54,651 nt of DNA, taken from positions 1-54,651 of the forward strand of contig JAFRGQ010000008.1 of assembly GCA_017433725.1 (NCBI GenBank), written 5' to 3'. Below the pieces are notes generated by a model. The model worked only from the letters and a program-made list of their open reading frames with translations. It had not been told where the DNA came from and did not search any database. The stretch's first letter is position 1. The number at the start of each line of letters is the position of its first letter. Shown here in pieces: positions 35,720 through 44,200 of this stretch. The translations under genes were made by a program, and so were the position numbers. The DNA comes from Lachnospiraceae bacterium. Lineage in GTDB: Bacteria; Bacillota; Clostridia; Lachnospirales; Lachnospiraceae.

Positions 35720-36163
35720 ATGACATTGGCAACAGAAATTTTGGTAGTCGTCGCACTCGTTCTCAGCATCATCCTTCCGGGGCTCGTATTTCTTCTCGGT
35801 GAGAGAAGCCGCGGCCGCTTTAAGGGTGCGCTCGCAGTCAACTGTTTCCTTTTCTTCGGAATTATGCTGATCACATCCATAGTTCTTTTGACGGGATCCT
35901 TATCTGTTTTTGCGGCGGAGGAAGCCGCTGCTACAGGTTCAGGACTTAAGGAAGGACTCGGTTACATCGCAGCTGCGCTCTCCACAGGCATCTCCTGCCT
36001 CGGCGGCGGTATCGCAGTAGCATCCGCGGCATCCGCAGCGCTCGGTGCCATCAGTGAGGATCAGACGATCCTCGGTAAGTCCCTCATCTTCGTAGGTCTG
36101 GCGGAAGGTGTGTGCCTTTACGGACTGATTATTTCCTTCATGATCATCGGTCAGCTGGGATAA
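35720..36163 (+). CDS. ntpK: V/A-type ATPase rotor subunit K
   Basis: The 147-residue protein has four hydrophobic segments. The second half (about 75-147) is a normal c-type hairpin with a glycine-rich first helix (STGISCLGGGIAVASAASAAL) and the ion carboxylate in GLAEGVCLYGL. The first half (about 5-62) has two helices without the glycine pattern or a carboxylate, so each protomer seems to carry one site for four helices. The short linker FAAEEAAATG resembles a processed signal. AGGAGGT precedes the ATG. Whether it binds H+ or Na+ cannot be decided safely. Confidence 0.88.
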   Translation: MTLATEILVVVALVLSIILPGLVFLLGERSRGRFKGALAVNCFLFFGIMLITSIVLLTGSLSVFAAEEAAATGSGLKEGLGYIAAALSTGISCLGGGIAVASAASAALGAISEDQTILGKSLIFVGLAEGVCLYGLIISFMIIGQLG

Positions 36164-36180
36164 TAAAGTGGGAGAAGATT

Positions 36181-36489
36181 ATGAAAATGTATCTCATCAG
36201 CGACAACAGCGACACCCTGACAGGCATGCGTCTGGCAGGCGTCCCCGGCGTCATCGTACATGAAAAAGATGAGCTGAAAAGAGCGCTGGAGTCTGCATTT
36301 GAAGACCCTGACATCGGAATCATCCTGCTGACTGAGAAATTCAGCCGGGAGTTTCCCGAATACATAAACTCCGTGAAGCTCCGCAGGGGAATGCCGCTCA
36401 TCATCGATATTCCCGACCGTCACGGTTCCGGCAGAAGACCGGATTTCATAACCGCATACGTCAATGAAGCGATAGGATTGAAATTATGA
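36181..36489 (+). CDS. ntpG: V/A-type ATPase subunit F
   Basis: The 102-residue protein is the small central-stalk subunit F. It opens MYLISDNSDTLTGMRLAGVPG, matching the family signature in which a short beta strand leads to TxxGFRLAG, and has IGIILLTEKF and PLIIDIPDRHG in the Rossmann-like core. The ATG at 36181 is chosen because GGGAGAAG lies just upstream and the family begins here; in-frame codons further upstream lie within subunit K. Its stop overlaps the start of subunit E (ATGA), so translation is coupled. Confidence 0.88.
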   Translation: MKMYLISDNSDTLTGMRLAGVPGVIVHEKDELKRALESAFEDPDIGIILLTEKFSREFPEYINSVKLRRGMPLIIDIPDRHGSGRRPDFITAYVNEAIGLKL

Positions 36490-37073
36490 CACAGGAAGAT
36501 AAATTACGCAATTTTTATGATCTCTCGATTGAGAGTGCAAGCAGGCAGAGAGATCAGATGCTCGCTGACTGTCGGGCTACTCTCGAAGCAGACTTCGAAG
36601 CGCACAGGAGCGAGAAGGAGAAGATCGTCTCGGACCGCATGAAATCTGAGACGACCGCGCTCAGCCGCGAGCTGAAGCGCGATCTCTCGGACCGTCAGAA
36701 CCGGATTCGTCAGAATCTGGCGAAGAGGCAGCGGGAGGTGAAGGAGGAGATATTTGCAAATGTAGCCGATAAGCTCTCCGCCTTCCGCAAGACTCCGGAG
36801 TACCATACCTGGCTGTTCCGCAGTGTCAGGACTGCCCTGGCTTTTGCGGGTGAGGAGGAAGTCACGATCTATGTGGATCCGGCCGACGAAACATACACGG
36901 ATGAGATCCATGCAGTGTGCGGCGTGCAGCCGGTCATCTCGAACGTGAAATTCGGGGGCGGTATTCGCGCGGTCATTCGATCGAGAAATATATTGATTGA
37001 TAATTCCTTTGATACGCTTATGGCGGAGGCAAAGGAAGACTTTACGTTTGACGGAGGTATTCTGAATGGCTGA
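36486..37073 (+). CDS. ntpE: V/A-type ATPase subunit E (peripheral stalk)
   Basis: The 195-residue protein has a long N-terminal helix rich in Arg, Glu and Gln (about 15-100), then a small globular domain with VTIYVDPAD and GGIRAVIRSRNILIDNSFDTLM, the typical E-subunit ending. It forms the peripheral stalk with subunit H. Its start overlaps the stop of subunit F and its end overlaps the start of subunit A by 8 bases, so F, E and A are a coupled block. Confidence 0.9.
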   Translation: MTQEDKLRNFYDLSIESASRQRDQMLADCRATLEADFEAHRSEKEKIVSDRMKSETTALSRELKRDLSDRQNRIRQNLAKRQREVKEEIFANVADKLSAFRKTPEYHTWLFRSVRTALAFAGEEEVTIYVDPADETYTDEIHAVCGVQPVISNVKFGGGIRAVIRSRNILIDNSFDTLMAEAKEDFTFDGGILNG

Positions 37074-38838
37074 AAAGACAGGCGTTATTTACGGCATCAA
37101 CGGCCCCGTCATCTATCTGAAAAATGCTGTCGGGTTCAAGATGGCTGAGATGGTTTACGTCGGTGAGCAGAATCTGGTCGGCGAAGTTATTTCACTCTCC
37201 GGTGATATGACCACGATTCAGGTCTACGAGGAGACCGGCGGTATGAAGCCGGGTGAAATCGTTCGCGGAACGGGAGACGCGCTCTCTATTACGCTGGGTC
37301 CCGGCATCCTGAATAATATTTTCGACGGTATCGAGAGACCGCTGTCCGAGATCGCGAAGGAATCGGGCAAATATATTGCCCGCGGCGTATCCGTCAGTTC
37401 TCTTGACGAGCAGAAGCTTTGGAGGGTCACGATGAAGGTCAAGCCCGGCGATGAGATTACGGGAGGTACCGTCATTGCGGAGTGTCAGGAAACAGAGTCT
37501 ATTGTTCACCGTTCCATGATGACGCCGCTCATCGAGAAGGCTGTCGTCAAGGAAGTAGCACCGGAAGGGAACTACACGGTCAATGAGACGATCGTGACGG
37601 TCACGTTGCCGGACGGTACGGACAGGGAGCTTACGCTCGCTCAGAAGTGGCCGATCCGCGTGCCGCGTCCGACGGCCAGACGTATGCCTGCGTCTATGCC
37701 GCTTGTCACCGGACAGAGAATTCTGGACACTATTTTCCCGATTGCGCGCGGCGGTACAGCCGCCATACCGGGCGGTTTCGGAACCGGCAAGACCATGACT
37801 CAGCACGCCATTGCGAAGTTCTCCGATGCAAATGTCATTATTTACATCGGCTGCGGTGAGCGCGGCAACGAGATGACGGAGGTTCTGGAGGATTTCTCCA
37901 AGCTGGAAGATCCGAAGACGGGCAACAAGCTGATGGCCCGTACGACACTGATCGCAAATACTTCTAATATGCCGGTCGCTGCTCGCGAAGCTTCCATTTA
38001 CACGGGTATCACGCTGGCTGAGTACTACAGGGATATGGGCTATGACGTTGCGATCATGGCCGACTCGACATCCCGCTGGGCAGAGGCTCTGCGCGAGCTC
38101 TCCGGCCGTATGGAGGAGATGCCCGCAGAGGAGGGCTTCCCGGCTTATCTGGCTTCCCGTCTTGCTGCATTCTATGAGAGGGCAGGACAAATGAAGACTT
38201 TGGGTGGAGATGTCGGCTCTGTATCGGTCATCGGTGCGGTATCACCGCAGGGCGGTGATTTTTCGGAGCCGGTCACAATGAATACAAAGCGTTTTGTGCG
38301 TTGCTTCTGGGGGCTGGATAAGGCTTTGGCTTACGCGCGGCATTATCCGGCTATCAACTGGATGCAGAGTTATAGTGAGTATGAGAGGGATCTGTCTTCG
38401 TGGTATGCGAAGAATGTCGATCAGAAGTTCATTGAGGACCGGACAAGGATCGTTGCTCTTCTGAATGCGGAGGATAAGCTGATGGAGACGGTCAAGTTGA
38501 TCGGTTCCGATGTGCTTCCGGATGATCAGAAGCTGACGCTGGAGATCGCCCGCGTGATCCGGCTGGGGTTTCTGCAGCAGAATGCGTTTCATAAAGAGGA
38601 TCAGAATGTGCCGCTGAATAAGCAGTTTTTGATGATGGAAACGATTCTGTATCTGTATAAGAAGTCGAAGGAGCTGGTGTCGCAGGGGCATCCGATGTCG
38701 ATTCTTAAGCAGGATCCGATTTTTGAGAAGGTGATCGCGATTAAGTATGATGTGCCGAATGATAAGCCGGAGATGTTTGAGGAGTATCGTGAGATGATAG
38801 AGCGGTATTATGAGAATGTGTTGGCGAGGAACGGATAA
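37066..38838 (+). CDS. ntpA: V/A-type ATPase catalytic subunit A
   Basis: The 590-residue protein is the catalytic subunit. Walker [17 protein letters not shown] is near residue 235, followed by [16 protein letters not shown] with the catalytic Glu and by [14 protein letters not shown]. The extra bulge domain between the N-terminal barrel and the nucleotide domain, specific to A-type subunits, is present. It binds and hydrolyses or makes ATP at the A-B interface. Length is normal. The B gene normally follows directly; here 907 bases of repeats and hairpins intervene. The base composition of the last 400 bases is less GC-rich at third positions than the rest. Confidence 0.97.
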   Translation: MAEKTGVIYGINGPVIYLKNAVGFKMAEMVYVGEQNLVGEVISLSGDMTTIQVYEETGGMKPGEIVRGTGDALSITLGPGILNNIFDGIERPLSEIAKESGKYIARGVSVSSLDEQKLWRVTMKVKPGDEITGGTVIAECQETESIVHRSMMTPLIEKAVVKEVAPEGNYTVNETIVTVTLPDGTDRELTLAQKWPIRVPRPTARRMPASMPLVTGQRILDTIFPIARGGTAAIPGGFGTGKTMTQHAIAKFSDANVIIYIGCGERGNEMTEVLEDFSKLEDPKTGNKLMARTTLIANTSNMPVAAREASIYTGITLAEYYRDMGYDVAIMADSTSRWAEALRELSGRMEEMPAEEGFPAYLASRLAAFYERAGQMKTLGGDVGSVSVIGAVSPQGGDFSEPVTMNTKRFVRCFWGLDKALAYARHYPAINWMQSYSEYERDLSSWYAKNVDQKFIEDRTRIVALLNAEDKLMETVKLIGSDVLPDDQKLTLEIARVIRLGFLQQNAFHKEDQNVPLNKQFLMMETILYLYKKSKELVSQGHPMSILKQDPIFEKVIAIKYDVPNDKPEMFEEYREMIERYYENVLARNG

Positions 38839-38928
38839 GAGGTGCGGTGTTCTACGGCACATATGTGTTCTGTTTCCGCAACACTTTACGGCACATGTGA
38901 GATCAGTTTTGGTTCTGCATAGTTTTAC

Positions 38929-39110
38929 GGCACATGTGTGATACTATTCATCGGAAAACTCTCGTCCTTACCTGCGAAATGAATAAATATATCTGCCCTT
39001 TGTGTTCCCGCGTGTCGCTGACGCATACACTTGGTCACACAAAGCGCAATATTTATCCATTTCTCGGCAGGACATCGAATGTTTTCCAATCGAATAGTAT
39101 ACAATGTGCC
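38929..39110. repeat. 182-nt hairpin, copy 1
   Basis: The arms match over nearly their whole length: GGCACATGTGTGATACTATTC pairs with GAATAGTATACAATGTGCC, then GGAAAAC with GTTTTCC, then CCTGCGAAATGAATAAATAT with ATATTTATCCATTTCTCGG and CAGG, then CTTTGTGT with ACACAAAG, and a terminal GCGT/ACGC stem. The result is an extended rod-like RNA or an inverted-repeat element. Confidence 0.75.
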
Positions 39111-39278
39111 TCGAAACCGGCGGAAGCAGATGGATAAGTGCGTGCTGTGCCTTGAAACCGGCGGGGGCAGATGGATAATGGGTGCTGTGCCTTGAAACCG
39201 GCGGGAGTAGATGGATAAGAAGGTGCTGCGGTTTTTTACGGCACATGTGAGATCAGTTTTGGTTCTGCATAGTTTTAC

Positions 39279-39461
39279 GGCACATGTGTGATACTATTCA
39301 TCGGAAAACTCTCGTCCTTGCCTGCGAAATGAATAAATATATCTGCCCTTTGTGTTCCCGCGTGTCGCTGACGCATACACTTGGTCACACAAAGCGCAAT
39401 ATTTATCCATTTCTCGGCAGGACATCGAATGTTTTCCCGATTGAATAGTATACAATGTGCC
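39279..39461. repeat. 183-nt hairpin, copy 2
   Basis: Second copy of the long inverted repeat. Its right arm keeps CCCGATTGAATAGTATAC, which pairs slightly better with the left arm than that of copy 1. The 350-bp offset between copies equals one hairpin plus the first minisatellite block, so the pair arose by tandem duplication. Confidence 0.75.
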
Positions 39462-39745
39462 TCATAACTGGCAGAGACGGAAGCAAAATAAGTGGCGGTT
39501 GTGCTGCGGAACGGGCAGAGACGACAGCTGAATAAGTGTGTGCTGTGCCTTGAAACCGGCGGAAGCAGATAGATAAATGGATGCTGTGCCTTGAAACCGG
39601 CGGAAGCAGATAGATAAATGGATGCTGTGCCTTGAAACCGGCGGAAGCAGATGGAAAAGTACGTGCTGTGTCTCGAAACCGGTGGAAGCGGAAGCAGAAT
39701 AGTGAGTGTAACGGATTTATAAGTATCAGTTGGTGGAGATAAAAT

Positions 39746-41128
39746 ATGTCTATAGAATATTTAGGCCTCAGTGAAATAAACGGTCCCCTGGTCGTTCTGG
39801 AAGGCGTCAAAGGCGCAGCCTACGACGAGATCGTCGAGTTCAAGATCGACGGGACACAGAAGAAGCTCGGCAGGATCATTGAGGATTATGAGGATAAGGC
39901 CGTCATCCAGGTCTTCGAGGGGACGGATGGCATGTCCCTGAAGAATACGCATACAAAACTGACGGGGCACCCGATGGAGCTGGCTCTCTCCGAAGAAATT
40001 CTGGGCAGGACGTTTGACGGCATCGGCAGACCGATCGACGGGCTGGGACCGATCGTTTCGGACGTACGGGTCAACGTGAACGGTATGCCGCTCAATCCGT
40101 GCCGGCGCGAGTATCCGCGCAATTATATCAATACGGGTATTTCTGCCATTGATGGTCTGACCACTCTTATTCGCGGACAGAAGCTGCCTATTTTCTCCGG
40201 CAACGGTCTGCCGCACGATGAGCTGGCAGCCCAGCTGGTCACGCAGTCGTCGCTGGGTTCGGGGACGGATGAGAGGTTCTGTGTTGTATTTGCCGCGATG
40301 GGCGTCAAGTATGATGTCGCGGAGTTTTTCAGAAGAACATTTGAGGAGAGCGGTGTTTCCGATCATGTCACAATGTTCCTCAATCTTGCAAATGATCCTG
40401 TCGTCGAGAGGCTCATCACCCCTAAAGTGGCGCTGACTGCGGCGGAGTATCTTGCATTTGAAAGAGATATGCATGTTCTGGTCATCATGACGGACATCAC
40501 CTCTTACTGCGAAGCGATGCGCGAGGTCTCCTCATCGAAGGGAGAGATTCCTTCGAGAAAGGGCTATCCGGGTTACATGTATTCGGATCTGGCTTCGCTC
40601 TATGAGCGTGCGGGTATCGTCGCCGGGCAGAAGGGTTCGGTCACACAGATCCCGATTCTGACCATGCCGAATGATGATATCACGCATCCTATTCCGGATC
40701 TTACGGGTTATATCACAGAGGGTCAGATTGTTCTGGACAGGAACCTGCATGGTCAGGGAATATATCCGCCGATCTCGGTACTGCCGTCGCTATCGCGTCT
40801 GATGAAGGACGGTATCGGTGAGGGTTACACGCGCGAGGATCATCAGGCAGTTGCGAATCAGTTGTTCTCTTCTTATGCGAAGGTTTCGGATGCCAGGTCT
40901 TTGGCGTCGGTCATCGGTGAGGATGAGCTTTCGGAAACCGATAAGATGTACCTGAAGTTTGGCGCTGCCTTCGAAGAACGGTTCGTAGGCCAGGGTCATG
41001 AGGAGAATCGACCGGTTCAGGAGACGCTCGATATCGGGTGGGAGCTGCTCGGTATCCTGCCGAAGTCGGAGCTGGACCGTGTAGATTCGAAGATGCTGGA
41101 GAAGTATTATAAGCCGGCAGAAGGCTGA
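39746..41128 (+). CDS. ntpB: V/A-type ATPase regulatory subunit B
   Basis: The 460-residue protein is the non-catalytic nucleotide-domain subunit. It starts [20 protein letters not shown], has [14 protein letters not shown] where catalytic subunits carry a P-loop, and contains [35 protein letters not shown]-type sequence, the classical B signature, in shorter parts. Length is normal. GGTGGAG precedes the ATG. It alternates with subunit A in the A3B3 head. The large upstream insertion means it depends on read-through across long hairpins or on a promoter inside them. Confidence 0.96.
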   Translation: MSIEYLGLSEINGPLVVLEGVKGAAYDEIVEFKIDGTQKKLGRIIEDYEDKAVIQVFEGTDGMSLKNTHTKLTGHPMELALSEEILGRTFDGIGRPIDGLGPIVSDVRVNVNGMPLNPCRREYPRNYINTGISAIDGLTTLIRGQKLPIFSGNGLPHDELAAQLVTQSSLGSGTDERFCVVFAAMGVKYDVAEFFRRTFEESGVSDHVTMFLNLANDPVVERLITPKVALTAAEYLAFERDMHVLVIMTDITSYCEAMREVSSSKGEIPSRKGYPGYMYSDLASLYERAGIVAGQKGSVTQIPILTMPNDDITHPIPDLTGYITEGQIVLDRNLHGQGIYPPISVLPSLSRLMKDGIGEGYTREDHQAVANQLFSSYAKVSDARSLASVIGEDELSETDKMYLKFGAAFEERFVGQGHEENRPVQETLDIGWELLGILPKSELDRVDSKMLEKYYKPAEG

Positions 41129-41329
41129 AGGGCAGCTGCGCTATACGTGTAAGTGCAAGGATGTCGTTCCACGAAATGTAAAGTGGAATACGAATTGTAG
41201 GTGCAAGTGCATGAATACATGCCGCGAAAAGCGAAGAAGTATCGGAATTGCCGTGTAAGTGCAAAAACACAATGCTGAATTCTGCAGAACGGCAATTTAC
41301 AAAGAAAAGCGGAAGGAGGTGGTGAGGCC
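41129..41329. other. Spacer between ntpB and ntpD with short direct repeats
   Basis: CGTGTAAGTGCAA occurs near 41146 and 41261, with a related GTAGGTGCAAGTGCA near 41199. No gene is visible. The repeats resemble worn tandem duplications like those elsewhere in this operon. Confidence 0.4.
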
Positions 41330-41959
41330 TTGGATCCAAATGAGGTCCCGACAAAAGGTAACTTGATAAGAGCCAGGAACTCCCTTGCTCTCTCTCGTCA
41401 GGGCTATGAGCTGATGGATAAGAAGAGAAATATCCTGATCCGCGAGCTTACCCAGTACATCGAGCAGGCCAAGGATATTCAGGATAACATTGACAGGACC
41501 TTCAGGGAGGCCTACGCCGCGCTGCAGGAGGCCAATGTCCAGATGGGTATTGAGACCGTCAGCAATATAGCGGAGTCTTTGCCTGTGGATGATGGGATTG
41601 AGGTCGTTATCCGATCCGTCATGGGTACGGAGATTCCGGTCGTGCGCCACGACGAGAGCCAGAATGCGAGACCATCTTATGCATTTTACAGGACCCGCGA
41701 TTCTCTGGATAAGGCGCAGACAGCGTTCCTGCGAGTCAAGGAGCTCACGCTCAGACTCTCGCAGGTCGAGAGCGCAGCCCACAGGCTGGCGACCAATATT
41801 CAGAAAACGCAGAAGAGAGCAAATGCGCTCCGCAACATCACGATTCCCCACTATGAGGAGCTGGTGAAGAATATTTCGAACTCTCTTGAGGAGAAGGAAC
41901 GTGAGGAGTTCACGCGCCAGAAGGTTATTAAGAGGATGAAGGAGTCGATTCCTCGGTAA
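41330..41959 (+). CDS. ntpD: V/A-type ATPase subunit D (central stalk)
   Basis: The 209-residue protein is the central rotor shaft, analogous to gamma. It begins PNEVPTKGNLIRARNSLALSRQGYELMDKKRNIL, given here in family order, and ends with a long helix rich in Lys and Arg; both ends form the coiled shaft inside the A3B3 head. The start is TTG at 41330, preceded by GGAAGGAGGT at nine bases. Its last 22 codons and stop are copied downstream in a 67-bp tandem array. Confidence 0.93.
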   Translation: MDPNEVPTKGNLIRARNSLALSRQGYELMDKKRNILIRELTQYIEQAKDIQDNIDRTFREAYAALQEANVQMGIETVSNIAESLPVDDGIEVVIRSVMGTEIPVVRHDESQNARPSYAFYRTRDSLDKAQTAFLRVKELTLRLSQVESAAHRLATNIQKTQKRANALRNITIPHYEELVKNISNSLEEKEREEFTRQKVIKRMKESIPR

Positions 41960-42082
41960 GAAGGAACGTGAGGAGTTCACGCGCCAAAAAGTTATTAAAA
42001 GGATGAAGGAGTCGATTCCTCGGTAAGAAGGAACGTGAGGGATTTACTCGCCGGAAAGGCATTAAGAGGATAAGCAATAGAT
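41893..42082. repeat. Tandem repeat of the ntpD 3' end
   Basis: Unit 1 (41893-41959) is the end of ntpD including TAA. Unit 2 (41960-42026) repeats all 67 bases with three or four changes, and unit 3 (from 42027) is a diverged partial copy. A period of 67 is not a multiple of three, and each unit carries the stop, so the extra units are not translated as part of ntpD. Confidence 0.9.
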
Positions 42083-42084
42083 AA

Positions 42085-42135
42085 GGAAGCCGCGGCGCGT
42101 GGAGTTGCCGCGGCTTCTGCTTTGAGGATTTTTGC
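42085..42135 (+). terminator. Terminator of the V-ATPase operon
   Basis: GAAGCCGCGGC and GCCGCGGCTTC form an 11-bp GC-rich stem (about 42088-42118) followed by TGCTTTGAGGATTTTTG. The T-tract is split, but the stem is strong and the position is right. Confidence 0.65.
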
Positions 42136-42182
42136 GTTAACATAATTGAAAGATTATCATGTAATAATTTTGTAATTTGTTA

Positions 42183-42340
42183 AAATCCACAAAACAATTG
42201 TTCTTTTACGGATTTGTGGTTTACGTAAGTTTTACCCCTGTTTTCCGTGGATAATGTGGATAAATCCGTGTATAAGTGAGAAAAAGCCTCTTTTAGGGTG
42301 GTGTTTATGTGGATAGGAAATGTGGATAAAATGTGGATGT
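42183..42340. other. Cluster of DnaA-box-like nonamers in AT-rich DNA
   Basis: Six nonamers in one orientation resemble the box TGTGGATAA: 42246 (CGTGGATAA), 42255 (perfect), 42267 (CGTGTATAA), 42308 (TGTGGATAG), 42321 (perfect) and 42332 (TGTGGATGT). A weaker one in the opposite orientation is AAATCCACA at 42183. An AT-rich stretch lies to the left (about 42130-42185). No dnaA, dnaN or rpmH is nearby, so this may be a DnaA-titrating or regulatory cluster, or part of an origin. Confidence 0.6.
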
Positions 42341-42527
42341 TACAAAACTATTACAAAAAGATTTCGTGAAAATTCGGCGAAATGCTGAAATGACGGTTTT
42401 ACAAAATTGGTAGTTGCATTCTAGTTATGTAAATCATAATGAAGGAGTATGTGAATAAATCTCTGTAAATAGGATTTCCTGTGATAAGATTTATGTCGAG
42501 TTTAAAGAGCAGTTCGGAAGACCCTCA

Positions 42528-42693
42528 TCAAGAACGCCCCGGCGTTCTTGCCGCGCCGCGCATGGTGCGAAGCATTTTCCTTAATGCGCGGCTGCGATCC
42601 GCCGTGCCTAAGCATGCGTAACAATGCTCCAGTGGAGCATTGTGTAGCCGAGGCTTTTAATCTCTGACGTGGGTTTGTATCCCATGTCAGAGA
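42528..42693. repeat. 166-bp four-hairpin repeat, copy B
   Basis: Same length and orientation as 15531-15696, with about seven substitutions. The stems are kept or become perfect: CGCCCCGGCG replaces CGCCTCGGCG in the loop of the first. It lies between the DnaA-box cluster and trxB. Confidence 0.8.
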
Positions 42694-42790
42694 TAAAAAA
42701 ATAAGAATGGGCGGATCGCTCATTCTTACTTCTCATCATAATTTTTTATTCGCAACTGTCTTCATTGGATACTGTATATATCATATAAAA

Positions 42791-42832
42791 GAAAAGGAGC
42801 ATATCAAAACGTTAATTTGATATGCTCCTTTC
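42791..42832 (-). terminator. Terminator downstream of trxB
   Basis: AAAGGAGCATATCAAA (42793-42808) pairs perfectly with TTTGATATGCTCCTTT (42816-42831). On the minus strand the stem is followed by TTTTCTTTTAT, so it fits the end of the trxB transcript, about 165 bases past its stop. A weak AGGCTGT/ACAGCCT stem (about 42844-42873) lies before it, carrying the ATCTAATGCGACAGCCTCGTT arm shared with the hairpin at 11580. Confidence 0.8.
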
Positions 42833-42995
42833 ACTATGTAGAAGGCTGTAGTAAGAATCTAATGCGACAGCCTCGTTAAGGTAAACTTCGTGTGGTCTAA
42901 GTCACAGGAATGCGGCGCTTCACTCTCAGTTCGAGCTCAGCCGCCATGCCATAAATCTTATGTGACCTAAGTCGCAGGATTGAGTCGGTTACTAC

Positions 42996-43910
42996 TCAAT
43001 GTGTCAGCAGATATTCCTGAACGGAAGTTACTGCATTTGCGCCGTCTGCGCACGCCGTTATGATCTGGCGAAGCTGCTTTGTGCGGAGATCGCCGGCAGC
43101 GAATACGCCCGGGAGGTTTGTCTTTCCGTCCTCACCTGCTACTATGTAGCCGCCCTTGTCTGTTTCGAGCTGCTCTGTGAAAAGCTCGTTGGTCGGCTGA
43201 ATTCCTACAGCCATGAATACGCCTGAGACACTCAGGGTCTTTTCGGAGCCGTTTTTTGCGCTCATGATGTTGAGCTTGGTGACCATGCCGCCTTCGCCCT
43301 CGATGGATTTAGCATGGTAGCTCCAGCACATCTCGACATTCGGTAGGGAGAGCAGACGGTCCTGGAGGATTTTGGCTGCACGCAGCTCGTCGCGTCTGTG
43401 AATGACGTAGACTTTATTGCAGAGGCGGGCAAGGAAGATTGCGTCCTCGACGGCAACGTCTCCGCCTCCGACTACCGCAACGTCCTTACCGCGGAAAAAT
43501 GCACCGTCGCATGTTGCGCAGTAGGAAACACCCATTCCGGCAAGTTCGAGCTCTCCCGGGATACCGAGCTTTCTGTGTTCCGCGCCGGTAGCAAGAATGA
43601 CGGTTTTAGCTTCATATTCATTATCCATGGTCACGACTTTTTTGACGTCGCCGGTCAGGTCCACGGAGGTGACGGCTTCTGTGACAAATACAGCGCCGAG
43701 ACCTTCTGCGTGTTCGCGCATTTTCATGGAAAGGTCCATTCCGTTGATTCCCGGAGTTGCGGGATAGTTGTCAACTTCGTATGTGTTGACGACCTGGCCG
43801 CCGCTCATAAAGTTCTGTTCAATGATGATGAAATCGAGCTTGGCCCGGGTAGCATAGATAGCGGCGGTAAGACCGGCAGGGCCGGAGCCGATGATAATTA
43901 AATCGTACAT
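42996..43910 (-). CDS. trxB: Thioredoxin-disulfide reductase
   Basis: The 304-residue flavoprotein is a low-molecular-weight thioredoxin reductase. The FAD site GSGPAGLTAAIYATRA is at 8-23, the redox-active pair C131-A-T-C134 is followed by D135, the NADPH site VVGGGDVAVEDAIF follows, and the FAD-closing GVFAAGDLRTKQLRQ is near the C-terminus. It passes electrons from NADPH to thioredoxin; a trxA gene lies at 49372 in this window. An extended -10 (TGGTACTAT, minus strand, around 43970) is a likely promoter. The downstream region holds an imperfect direct repeat (CTAAGTCRCAGGA at about 42898 and 42967). Confidence 0.95.
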   Translation of the reverse strand: MYDLIIIGSGPAGLTAAIYATRAKLDFIIIEQNFMSGGQVVNTYEVDNYPATPGINGMDLSMKMREHAEGLGAVFVTEAVTSVDLTGDVKKVVTMDNEYEAKTVILATGAEHRKLGIPGELELAGMGVSYCATCDGAFFRGKDVAVVGGGDVAVEDAIFLARLCNKVYVIHRRDELRAAKILQDRLLSLPNVEMCWSYHAKSIEGEGGMVTKLNIMSAKNGSEKTLSVSGVFMAVGIQPTNELFTEQLETDKGGYIVAGEDGKTNLPGVFAAGDLRTKQLRQIITACADGANAVTSVQEYLLTH

Positions 43911-44123
43911 GTATCCTCCTTCTTAATCATTTCAGATGTTATGATCTTTATGTCAGTTATTCTTGTATGATAGTACCACAAAAATATATTTTATACAATA
44001 TATTTTACGCGATGGTTTCGCACAGAAGCTCCCGTATGTGCATCGAAGTTTTGCGAAACTAAGTTCAGTCGGAAGCTTTCTCAAACTCAACAGGCGCTGC
44101 AGAAGTCCGCGATTTTCTAAAAT

Positions 44124-44149
44124 AAAAAAAGGGCCGATGGCCCTTTTTG
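44124..44149. terminator. Terminator downstream of galE
   Basis: AAAAAGGGCC and GGCCCTTTTT form a perfect short stem with a three-base loop and T-runs on both strands. It ends the minus-strand galE transcript before the trxB promoter region. Confidence 0.85.
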
Positions 44150-44200
44150 CTGATAAAGAACTGCATGTGGGAAGTTTTGGTCAGTTATCTGAACTGCCTT

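Larger units (their letters stand above)
38839..39745. repeat. Repeat-filled insertion between ntpA and ntpB
   Basis: This 907-bp gap has no credible gene. TACGGCACATRTG recurs at about 38854, 38889 and 38928. A 203-bp direct repeat occupies 38885-39087 and 39235-39437 with a single difference seen. Each copy contains most of a long hairpin. A minisatellite of period 40-41 (TGCTGTGCCTTGAAACCGGC) fills 39102-39223 and, with degenerate units first, 39462-39705. Confidence 0.85.

Noticed and set aside
38968-39246. Minus-strand repeat protein coded by the minisatellite (PPVSRH repeats)
   Set aside because: The period of 40-41 bp breaks frame between blocks, there is no ribosome site, and the region is inside a plus-strand operon.
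39102-39705. CRISPR array
   Set aside because: The 40-41 bp units follow one another directly with no unique spacers, vary along their whole length, and no cas genes are present.
42183-42340. Calling this the chromosomal origin outright
   Set aside because: The DnaA-box cluster is suggestive, but dnaA, dnaN and rpmH are absent and GC skew of the whole genome is not available.
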